Origin: Paratinospora sagittata
Taxonomy: Eukaryota; Streptophyta; Magnoliopsida; Ranunculales; Menispermaceae
Assembly (NCBI GenBank): GCA_035771175.1
Contig: CM069601.1
Coordinates: 5,036,501-5,100,500, forward strand
Direction: 5' to 3'
Length of the DNA: 64,000 bases
Shown here in pieces: positions 24,141 to 35,400 of this stretch. A program made the position numbers and the translations under genes. The notes below the pieces were generated by a model. It saw only the letters and a list, made by a program, of their open reading frames with translations, made no database searches and was not told the DNA's origin. Numbering within the stretch: the first letter of the stretch is position 1; each line of letters begins with the position of its first letter.

Positions 24141-24422
24141 AAGATATTTCAGGTAAAAAAAATAGAACTGAATTCTCGCATATAATCTCGAGGGTGAGAA
24201 TTAAAAATGAGTTATTGTTTAGTATATTATAATTTTTTTCCTTTCGCTATGGTTTTGTCCTACTAGGTTTATCTGGCAAAGTTTTTAACAAGGCAATCCT
24301 AAAAATATCAGGCTCCTATAGAATATTATACTATTTTTTCTTTACTAGTCTTTTTCCATTAGATTTTTTCTAGTAAGATTTTAACGAGACATATTTTACA
24401 ATAACAGATATTCAAATGGGGG

Positions 24423-24740
24423 TGTTGTAAATATGTTGAATATCTAAATAATAAATATATGTATTATGTACATGTATCAAGAAGTATAATATTTAAGTGA
24501 TGTATGTATTTAAATACTATATATATTTAAGTTGTGCACATATCTAGTGATATACGTGTTTATATCTATATTATTTGTATAAATACTCTCGATCCTACAT
24601 GAATCGTATCAGTTGATGGTATTATTTAGATTTTTTTTTTATAAATATAAAAAAAATAAAATGAAAAGAATTTCATTTCTTTATTAAATTTGTAATTTTT
24701 TTAATTTATATTTATAATTTTATTAATTAGTTTTATAAGA
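24423..24740 (+). repeat. 3' LTR of the decayed copia element
   Basis: About 318 bp, preceded by aaatggggg. It repeats in order the landmark words of the left LTR: aagaagtataatat, agtgatgtatgtatt, atatttttata-tatattatttgta and ttagttttataa. Confidence 0.75.
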
Positions 24741-24955
24741 GAAGGTCCATTTAAAATAATAATAATGTTATTGCCATGACTGAGATAGGTAGCTGAGCCT
24801 GAAATGTAGATTCATGTAATGGTGACGGACCGACGGTGACTTAACAGGATGACGTGGTCCCAGAGCTTGGCTGAGGATCCAGCGATCTTTGAGTGGACAT
24901 GGCTACTGTTGCCGGTCTGTAGCCACCTGCAAATACGAAGACGTCCGTATCAAAA

Positions 24956-24959
<4 letters not shown>

Positions 24960-25036
<77 letters not shown>
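24960..25036. repeat. (TA)n microsatellite
   Basis: About 38 uninterrupted TA units follow an A run. Such tracts are length-unstable and often mis-assembled. Confidence 0.95.
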
Positions 25037-25038
<2 letters not shown>

Positions 25039-27844
25039 AAGTGAAAGAAGAGCAATGAGAGGAACGAGTGGAGAGTTGACGCAGAACAGCGACAGCGATA
25101 TCGGTGAATGGTGAATCGATACGTGTAGGGTTGGGCAGGAGAGGACGCACGTGGTCAGTGGACACGCGGCATGCTGTAGTTGAACAGAGAGAAGAGGTGC
25201 TCGGTGGTCGTGACTGCTGACTTGACTCTATAGGCCGTACCACAGTTGGCGTCGGGTCGACCACGTGATCCCCCTCTCATCTTCTTGTATAATTCAGAAG
25301 TTTGCACTTGTTATTGTACCTTGTGGGACCCACTTTAAGTCCATAACTTATTTTTAAAAAATATTATTTAAAAAATGAAATGTAAACATTTGTTCATGAA
25401 AATAATATAATATACCACAAAATAGTAGCTATTAGTCGACAAACTAAATATAACTAGACTTGAGGTTCTGTTCAGCTTTGAGTTTAAGTTTGTTTTTATT
25501 TTTATTTTTTATTAAAAAGGTCAGTTCAAATATTATTATATAAAAGTATTTATTAACCCGATCAAATTAAATTTTTAAAATTAATTTAGATTGAGTTAAA
25601 TAAGTAATTTAGATTTAGTTGAGTTTTAAAATACCTAACTCGATCGATTTAGGTGTTGGGTCATAGATTTAACCCATAAAAAATTAAATAACCTGACTCA
25701 AATTGAACTATAGTATTAGTTTCAAAGTTATAAATTTTATAATTATATATTTATAATTTATAGCTTTAGTAATTTCAAAAAGAAAAACTTAACAATCATA
25801 ATAACTTAAAAAAAATTTATCTTTTTTGTGTCTTTTTTGGCTTAATTGTGTACTTATGTCTTTTATTTATTTTACTTTATTCGTTCTTATGTGTGTTTTT
25901 TCAACTGTTCGATAAGAATTTTTATTGTTTGACTATTTTCATTTTTTAGCAATGTAAAAGTAAGTTCATGTAATAAATAATAAGTTATGTTCATATTAAA
26001 TTTTAAAAATATAAACTAACAAGAGAATTGGATCATCATCATGAGCATGAGTTTCATAATTAGTAATCTAAGCCATTATAATAACATATTATAAATATTG
26101 ATTAAAAGAACAGGTTACCATAATTTATTTTGTATCAATTATTTTATAAATTATTATTCAAAATTATTAAAATTAGGTTCAAGTCCAACCTGATCTATTA
26201 ATCCAACTTAAATCAAATCTGAACTATTTAGGTTGAGTTATATTGGGTTGGAGGATAAATTAGGTTTTAAATTTAGCTACCTAAATTATTTGAGTTAGAT
26301 TAGATTTTGACATTAAACCGACTCAATTTAATTCATATACACTCCTACTATTATGTGTGAGTTTAACATAATTAGTCACATTAAAAAAAAAAAAAACAAC
26401 AGAGAGAACACTTTTAAGGGTCAAAAAATTAATAATAAAATAATAGTAATAATAATAAAATAACTATCTCTGTATCCGTCAAAAGTTTATTACGTGGATA
26501 GAGCAAATGTTTTTTGTATGTACAATTGAAAATTGTGTGATTTTAGTATATTTTGGATTGAATAATTTATGGGACCTGTAAATGATTTTTGGTAGGACCA
26601 AGCTAAGTATTAATTTCATATATACAGTAGTTAAAAATATATAATTATTTGATTATATTTATTTAATAAGTGTAAAGAAGTGAATATTATTTACTCTTAC
26701 ACGAGAAAGTCACCCGAGAACATATTTCCTTATGAATAATAGCTAGTGACATTCACTTGTTTTAGCTCTAAGAAAGTCTTAAGAGGTAATGCTTTGTATC
26801 ACCTCACACATGCACGCGCGAGAAAGGCTGATTAGGCGACTAATTAGAGTACACTGTACTTTACACTTCATATGTGTGCCTAGGATCAAATCTATCGCAA
26901 TCGTACACGATCCAACAATGTATATAAAAACTTGACATTTTTTAGATGATTGGATCCATTAAATCACATCCGTAGCTATCAACCGTAATCCAACAGTGCG
27001 CTAACAGCAACCAAATACCTACAAATTGACCCTCCTAGACTTCAATCAAAGCAACCAAAATCTAAAGTTAAATTTTAACCTCAATCTATTGTCATTGCGA
27101 TACTATGCTCTTTCATATAGATATTCTATCACTCAAGAGAATAGGTACAACTAGAAGTTTCTTTGCATATATCAAAGCCTATAAAATTACAAACATATAA
27201 AACTTGACAAAGAAAGCTGTGGGTATATAATAAGACTATGGAGAACTACAACCATGCATGGTTGCCTCATTATTTTGTTGGCAGAGTACTTAACTAAACC
27301 CTCTTCAACTCTCTTCAACTTGTGATAGGTGTAAAATGTCGATCAAACGAGCTAATTGTAATTGGTGTTCGATGACTATTTGGCGTGTTTAAATTAAAAA
27401 AGAATAGAAAAAGATAGTTGAGGAAGGTTACAATTTTATGTAATTATAGTTCAGAATAAAGATATACTACTTGTACACAACTTGGAGAGATTGATTTAAA
27501 CCCTTTCATTTTTCAAAATTACAAAAGATGCTATCATGAATCTTATATATATCGATTTTCTAGCATCCTTCTCTTTAGGCGAGAAAAATGTATCTTTCTC
27601 TTTAAGCGAGATCAATCCTTCTGAACTTAGGCATAGTAGAATCGTTTAAACTGGCCCTCCCAACAATGACGAATAAATAGAGATACGTTCATGCTCAAAC
27701 TCAAGACCTGAACCTCAACTCTATTTATACTCAGTTCATCAACTAACTGAGTTATCACGTGTTGGTTATTATAGTGCTCTATTATTAACCTTAGCTCCCT
27801 TTAATTGATATGTAAATGAACAAAATAAAAGAATATTATTTTAC
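25037..27844. other. Intergenic AT-rich sequence, degenerate repeats
   Basis: 25440-26350 has repeated gactcaa/aacccga/ggttgag words, as in old hAT-like or other short elements, and ends near tacactccta at 26345. No matching left terminus or target duplication was found. No gene frame is supported; the minus-strand frame 25037-25264 has no recognisable motif. Confidence 0.4.
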
Positions 27845-27975
27845 TGTTGTTAAAAAGGCGGCCTTGGAATTCAAATTAAGGTTTTAGGTTCAACTCTTGA
27901 CACTGTCTCATCCAAGGATTAATGGGTCAAGGGCGGGTCTGATACCTTTTCAAGAGTGCAATATAATGATAGAGC
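27845..27975 (+). mobile_element. SINE fragment, same family as 51089-51288
   Basis: The head gttgttaaaaaggcggcc, the B-box-like ggttcaactcttg, and the words attaatgggtca and ctgatacc follow the same order as in the minus-strand SINE at 51089-51288. No clear A tail or duplication is visible, so it is an old or truncated copy. Confidence 0.6.
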
Positions 27976-28091
27976 TAGTTAAATGTCGACTTAGCCCTCG
28001 ACAAAATAGTTAGAGGAAGCATTAGTCGTCTCGTGTAGTTGAAAGACGTAGTTGAGTTGAGTTGACCTTTAAGACTTGATAAATAGTAAAA

Positions 28092-28126
<35 letters not shown>

Positions 28127-29254
28127 TGTTTGTACATGTACGTTGCACTTGATTTTTATTAAAAAAATAATTAAAACAAAATAATTTTTTATAAGAAAAA
28201 TAAGATATTTTGCCTTTTAATATGATCAAAATAATTAAAATTATTAGAAAATATGGATATGGACAATTATGAGTAAAACTTAAAACTTAAAAGGATAAAT
28301 AAACAAAATAAATTAAAATGTCTATAAAATAGGGTATAGGAAAAAATTAAAAATTAATTATTGTCAATTTATTATTTTAATCTCATTAACAATAAAATTA
28401 TTATTTTTAAATAGAAATAAGATAAACTTTTTTAAAAGTATTATAAGGTTAAAAAAGGTTTCACAAAAGTTTTTAAAGTATTTTTATTATATATATAGTA
28501 TATATAATATTACGCGTTGATTGCGTGATATAAGTTGTTGTTGCATAATTTAAGGTAATTTAATTATTTATAATATAAAAAATATGTGTTAAAAAAAATA
28601 TGTCAACTAATTATTTTATATATATATATATATATATTGGAAAGGTTGTTAAAATATTTTAAAAAATAAAAAAATAAAATAAAAAGAAAGAGGAAGGTAG
28701 GGACTAGGGACGACGTTCTCCCGGGGTGACGCTAACCCCTGCCAATTTCATCCTAAAGCCAATGGTGTATCGTGGGGACCACACTGAAGTCAGCGTCCTT
28801 TGACACGTGTTTTCCTGAAGACATTTCACAAAGTGGGATTCTCCCCACCAACTCCTCCCTCCTCCCGTGAAAATTCCGTATTTATATTCAACTAATTAAT
28901 AAAATCAAACTTTCCAAAATAAAAGAAAAAAATATTTAACAAATAATAAATAAATAAATGGTTACCACCTTCTAAAGACACATCCAATGGTGCTTACGTG
29001 GAAATATCTAGTGAAGCCAAAACAGGGAACAGCGTACGACATGGACGCACATGAGCGGTTCCCCCAACCCCCAAAGCAAAACCCACCCGTTGAAAGACGG
29101 ACGCAGCAGACAGATAGGACATTTCAAGTCATTTTAAGTCAAACCCGAGGATAAAAAAGTAATTACGTGGCATAATGAACAAATCCCCTTTACGTGGCAG
29201 CCTGGGGTGCTTCGCTTGGAGATAAAACCCTCCCTTTCCAGTTCCCGGTGCTGC
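27976..29254. other. Upstream region of the PEAPOD gene
   Basis: AT-rich to about 28690, then more GC-rich. It holds G-box-like cacgtg in gacacgtgtt (about 28803) and three acgtgg words near 28996, 29164 and 29191, cores bound by bZIP or bHLH factors. The link to regulation of the gene is inferred from position only. Confidence 0.4.
28096..28125. repeat. (AT)n microsatellite
   Basis: Short alternating AT run. A similar tract lies at about 28617-28637. Confidence 0.85.
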
Positions 29255-29260
29255 TATAAA
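29255..29260 (+). promoter_or_regulatory. Likely TATA box of the PEAPOD gene
   Basis: tataaa lies 187 bp before the start codon, preceded by a C-rich stretch and followed by A-rich leader sequence. Position and context fit a plant core promoter. Confidence 0.5.
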
Positions 29261-29446
29261 AATAAAAATAAAAAAACAAAAACCAAAAAAATGAAATAAT
29301 TCTTTTTTCCTCCTGATCTGTTGGAGTGAGAGTGAGATTTTCAGAAACAAAATCGCAAAGCTTCGAATTTTTTGTTTTATTTTATTTTTGGGGGATTTGA
29401 GTGGGAAAAGAGGGTTCCGGCGGGGTTCTCGCCGGAATCGGAGGAG

Positions 29447-32400
29447 ATGAGGTCGGCGGAGGCGATTTTCCGGTCGCCTCTGGACAAGCCTTTGGGACAA
29501 CTCACCGAAGAAGATATATCGCAGCTGACGCGTGAAGATTGCCGGAGATATCTCAAGGAAAAAGGTCTCATTTTTAGGTTTTTTTTTGGGTCTCTGTTAC
29601 GGACAATTCGGTGCATTTGCAACTTGAACTGGCGTGTGGTTTTGTTGTTGTTGATTGTGTTGAATTTCAGGAATGCGACGTCCATCGTGGAACAAATCTC
29701 AGGCGATAGAGCAAGTGATTTCACTGAAAACCCTGCTCGAAACGAGGTCCGATTCCGACGCCGTTCCCGAGCAGCAAGAGCAGAGGATCCATGTTTCCCG
29801 GCCGCCGGAAAACCGGCCGGACGTGAGCTCTCGAGCTGGAACTCCGAAATTTTTTTTCCCTAAATTACTATAATTTTCATTAAAATATTGGATCTTATCT
29901 TATCTTTTATTTTTTTAAGGGTTTGGATTTTATAATATATTTTTTGTTTGTGTTGTAGGTCCGGTTGAGTGCAGAGAATGTAAAGAGCGGCGGCGATATC
30001 CAAGTGTCGGCGAATGAAGCGGTTTCGTATCGGCGGAGAGATCCGCCGAAACCGGTTTTTCGGAGTGACGTGTCGTGCCGGTCTCCCGTTACACACGCTG
30101 CCATCGCTTCCCCCAGGTTTTTATCTCTATTTGCTTTCCTCTGATTGTTGCTGGTTTGATCTGAAGATTAATTGCATTTTCGAGGACAATCAACAAGTTG
30201 TTGAGCGCTAATTTAAGGTCATTAGTTGATAATGCAATGGGATTTGGCCTCTTTATTGGGTTTGGGGGAATGATAATGATGAATGACGATGATGGGAGAC
30301 GTAAATGAGGAGCATCAGAGAAAGCAAGAGATTTTGATTAGGCCCTAAAAATTGTTGTAGGCCCGGCTTTTGTGGTTGGAAAGTCCACCCCCCACCCCAA
30401 TTGGAGTTGAATCTGATGACTTGACAAAAAAAAAGTTGAATATGATGGGTTGGTCTTATCCGTCGTTCAATATGTTGGTGTCTGATGATCCTGGAAAATT
30501 CTGCTCTAACAGTGACTGTATAGTAGTAAGGATCACATGATGGGCTCTCCTTATTCTTGTCATTGACATTTTTTTGTTTTAGGAATAGGGGATTAGATCC
30601 TTGCATTGCATGAATAATCATTGTTAGCATAATTTTACCTTCCAAATTTAAAAAAAAAAAATTCTTAATTTTTTTGAAAATAGTGAATTTGAGTTTTTTT
30701 AGTTTTTTCAAAAAGATTTTTTTCTTTTTCTTTTTCAAACAAAAACGTTTTGAGAGTTCTGGTTCCAAAATTTCAAGAAGACAACCATTTGTTTTTATTT
30801 TGTCTTTTTTTTTTCTTTGTTTTCCTTTGAAAATTTTAGAGTTGTATTAAAAAGCTGTTGGGTTGTTCAAATGCAAGCCAACCAAAAACTTGTCCAAGAG
30901 TTTTTTTTGTTTTGAAAAACAAAAATAAACAATTTTTTAGTTAGTGATTTCCACCATTTGGGCAAGTTCATATTAATTAGACAGTTTAACAAGGCCTTTT
31001 TGTTTTAGAAAACAAATGAAAACATTTTTGGATGTATTGTTATCAAATTCTCAGGACCGCTTGCATCTTGAAGGACAGCAATTGATTTGGAAATAATAGT
31101 TGTGGCAGTGATTCAAGGTTTTTGATCTGTGTTGATTAATGCATTTAGATGCTTACTATTCACATCTCACCTTAATAGTGGATTCTAGCTGTAAACTATT
31201 TTCTTCTGTTAGATTGAGGAGCATTCATTGAACATTGACAATATCAAAGAATTATTTCGGCAAACTGGTTTTTATAATGAATTTTCTTTAGGAATATCTT
31301 ATTTTTAATTTCTCTAGGATTTATCATATTTGTTGATGAGGTAATGGTTACATCTTTACAAATCCTCAAATGATCAAGCTTTCTATAAATGTGAATTTTT
31401 CCTCTAGGTGCTCAGATGCATATCATTTTGATGGTACAGTACTGAGAGAGAAGAACGGGCAAGATTAAGAGGGAAAAAAATCAATGTCAATCATTAATCA
31501 GTAATAGGGTGGTTTCCAAATTACATCTTAAAATATTTATAACTAATTTTAACTTCTAAACTGATACCAACTAGGAGGACGCTTAAACAAACCCAAATTC
31601 CATGTAAAATACCAATTAAAATATAACTTGAAAATAAATAACACCCAAATAATATAAAATAAAAAATAAAAATAAAATCCTAATTAGACTTGGACTGGAA
31701 CTCGTGTTTGTCCTGCATCACATTTCCACTTTTTCCTCTTATGCTTTTAAGATAATGCCTTTGTGTGTGTGTGTGTGTGGTTGGATGGCAACAACGATAT
31801 TTACTATAGTTATGTAGGGGTAACAAAATTTCTTTGAACTCAATTGTCCAACTTAGAATAAGCTGGTCCAGACAAAATTATTAAATAACTGGCTCAAATC
31901 TGGACAAAGCCCTTCCATCTAGATTTAAATCTGAGCCGGGTTATTTTTTGTCCGAATTTTGTACATATTCACTAAACTATTTCACCTTTATTCATTTAGA
32001 CTTTACTTGTCTGAAGTTTGTTATCATAAACATTTAGAGTTTTTAATTTTGATATTGTATTTTTTACATATACGAGAAACTTAAGATGGGAAACATATCT
32101 TTATTAGTTTAAGATAACAAAATAATAAAAAAGTGTATACACCAACCTAACCTGCACATTGTCTTTATTCACTACCAACCTTTAAGTTGTTCAATGTTAC
32201 TTCAACAACACGAGATTTTATGATATCTGCTGTTAAATGTAATTTGATGGCTAAATTATACTACAATTATATATATATATATATAATAAAATTAAAAGGC
32301 TTATAATTCGGACAAAATCAATGGCCTAGTTTTGAAATCGGGCTAGGTCTAAACTATAGATTTGTTAAAATAAGGTGTTGTTCAGATCCCCATTTTTTTC

Positions 32401-35400
32401 AGCCCTACAGTTATGCTTGTATAGCTATCTCATGGAGTAATGGGAGGATCCCAAGATTAGAAAAGAAAGAATTATAATAAAAACACCGACTCTCAAAGAC
32501 TACAAGTTGGAAGTTGGAACTCAAGAATGTATTGACCTTTGGACCTGTCTACCTCCTTATAGCTAATGATGGATGTAGTTTCAAGAGTTCAATTTCATAT
32601 ATTTCTTTCTCAGTTAAGAACCCCCTTTCATGCAAAGAAAATTTGCTTGAGTATTATACATTGAAGTAAGAAAAGTCGCTTTAGTGTATGAAGTTTATGC
32701 CCTTGCAGAATATAAGCAATACATGCATGATGCTTATCTCTTTTGTTGGAGGAATTTGCTAGCGTCAATAACTTGGGCGTTAGTTGATACCCCATCTTCC
32801 TAAATAGTTAAGGAGAAAAGCCCTCAACCTATTAGAAATGCTTGATATAGGGTGCAAAGTCATTTAAAGAGCGGGGAACAGGCTTTCTATGTTCTTTATG
32901 GGTTTTACTATGTGCCAAAATGTTTTGAAATATGTTACTATAAAATTCTGAAGTTTTGGTCTTTTAAACAAATGATCAACATCTCTTCTAAATGTTTGAA
33001 GAACATTTTTTATCATAAAGGGCATAACTATCCGTCCCTATAATCCTTTTGGATTGTGAAAAAAGAAGCTTAATGTAATCATCTTACATTGAAACACCTT
33101 CATGTCTGGTTCTCCCACCGGTGGGGCCACGTTCTCGGGACTGGACTTGGTAGTCCGAGTCCAGTGTGGTTCGAGTGGAAAAACAAGGCGTGGAAAGTGA
33201 GATTGGCAGTCCAGTTAGGCACACCGTGAGGCTAACTACAATAGAATGTGAGTAAGCCAAGCAAATATGCCTTGATCCTTTGCTACAATTTGATATTTTT
33301 ATTTGTTCTTCAACTGGGCGGATCTAGTGGCATGTCTACCCCTCCATGGAAGGCCATTTTTCACATATTTTTTTAAAAACAAAATTCTACAGATTGAGTG
33401 CCTGCACGACGTCAAAATGGATGATGATGAATGAAGCAATCACGAACCACTTTTAGTGATTGTAATATATATGAGAGAGAATGAGTGGGAGTTAAAGACA
33501 TCAACTTCCAATAGAAGGTTGCTAGGTAGATTGTTGGCACTCCAAGTTTAAGGAATGAATATTTCTTCTAACAATTGTGTTAATAGCGGTGTTCTAATTG
33601 CATGGGATGTTAGATTAGTCAAAGTCTATGAGCATTAAGTTGGGGAATTCTCAATCTCTGTTCTGGTGAATTTAGGCAAATGTAGCAATTGGTGGCTAAT
33701 AGTTGTGTATTGCCCAACAAGGAGAAAAGTATGGCCTTTCAGTATGACTAGAAGTTGACACAAACAGAACACTTTTTGCGGAAATTACACAAAATCTTCA
33801 CTAAATTTTCAAAATAAAAAACTCTAACCAAAAAACAAAAAATCAAATTTATTATCACAACAATAACTTCTCAAAAGAAATCCCAAAAGAAGAAAGAAAG
33901 AAAAAAATCAAATTAACCAAAAGAACACAAAAATTTAAACCTAACCTTGGAGTGTTCATCCTAATCACGTGCTTCTCATCTTCGCTTTCCTTCCTCAAAA
34001 CCCACAAATACCTCACTTCCTTTTTTCAAAATTTAAAAACCCAATGCCAAGAAATTTGAGGCTTCTCTTCCTTTTTCTCAACTCAAATCTCTCCATTTAT
34101 TTATTATTGTAGATATTCAAATTTGAAATCTTTGTATATTCTAGTCAGCTTGAAATGGGTTTTATTTGGCTAAAATATTATATAAGCAATCTACTACTCT
34201 CAGAATTTAGTTGGTTGATTTAGAGGTTGGTTCACTGAAAAACTTTCAAAATAGAAAAATCAGCTTACCAAATGTGAAATTTAGTTGAATTTGAATCTTT
34301 TGTTGACTGAATCAATAGTATATTGTTTCAGTCAATTATTTCAATCACTATACTTGGAGTTTTCTAAAATTTTCTTATGAAATAGCTTTATAGAAGCTTG
34401 TTGCCAACATCAAAACTGTCTTCAAAATATTAAAACAATGTAAACGCATATTAAACATGCTTGTTACGTCAAAATGAACATGAAAGACGTAATCAAAGAA
34501 ATACGTTGAAAGGAACTTTGTAATCATTAACGCATTTAGAAGTTTATTTTTCTTGAGAGTTGGAAATTTATAAACATTTGAAATATGAAGAATGAGTTTT
34601 TCAAAATTAAAAATCCAATGGGTCAACCTACTTTGATAGTTGAAGTGAATGAGCATTTACCTAATGACGTAATGATTATTTTTGAGTCTTAGAATTCTAT
34701 TTGATTATTCATATATGTTGATGTCAAAAATTGGATCAATTATCAGTTCTCTATATTAGAAAGAGGAGCCATCATGTTCACCACCAAAGTTTATACAACC
34801 AGAAGAGACGCCGTCAAAGTGAGGTTAGTGACATGGTGTGTTACCAAACAATGCTTTTCCCAGGCATAAGTCAATGAATTAGTTGTAGGGAATTAGGGTT
34901 TCTCCATAGATAAGAAAAGTGACATAGATAGGGAATTAGGGTTTCTCCCAGGCACAAGCCAAATGTACTTTTCTGGTGGTTGGCATTGCTTATAGTCACA
35001 TTCTTGTTTCCTAACTATTCATCCTTATCAAAATCTCTTGATCTTGGCCCTTGAAACTCCCAAAACTTTTCACATGCAATTATAGTTCATGTGGGTACTA
35101 CGAGAGTCGTACATGTCATTTTATTATATTCTTAAAACATGGATGCATTCTCGTTGCGCTCATCTTCTTGTGCTTCCTTAGATGGTCAGGTCTTGTGCTT
35201 GTTCTTCCTTCAAGCTCATGTGCGTTTTTTCCTAAAACTTCATGTGCATTTCGGTTGTTACTCGTCTTCACGTGCTTCCATGGGTCACCTGGTCTTGGAC
35301 TTGTTCTTCTATGTTAGCTTGCACATATTCAAGTTGTGCTCATTTTATATGCTTCTTTTAAATGGTCACACGGTCTGGAGTGCATTCTTCTTTAGAAGCT

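Larger units (their letters stand above)
18694..24740 (+). mobile_element. Ty1/copia element, heavily decayed, + strand
   Basis: Two AT-rich LTRs face the same way: 18694-18976 and 24423-24740, both opening tgttgtaaatatgttgaata and closing ttagttttataa. Just inside the left LTR is cgttatcagcacga, a primer site common in one group of plant copia elements. Just before the right LTR is a purine tract (aaatggggg). Near 23342-23470 decayed reverse-transcriptase end text reads FEMKDLEKLNFCLGLQIENF; near 23740-24130 RNase H text includes LVEYANIEYFSDPHHVR and IEMHQLKDIS. All frames carry many stops. Flanking duplication is at best partial (taagg and gaagg). Confidence 0.82.

Noticed and set aside
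24849..25040. Frame ending in a long I-Y repeat
   Set aside because: Translation of the TA microsatellite.
25430..26350. Possible hAT-like element with a tacactccta right end
   Set aside because: No matching left terminus or duplication found; kept only as degenerate repeat sequence.
29372..29446. Upstream in-frame ATG for PEAPOD
   Set aside because: Would add MFYFIFGGFEWEKR, unlike any family N-terminus; the downstream ATG fits better.
29129..29724. Minus-strand frames of 115-123 codons over PEAPOD exon 1
   Set aside because: Shadows of the exon and its leader; the plus-strand frame has the family motifs.
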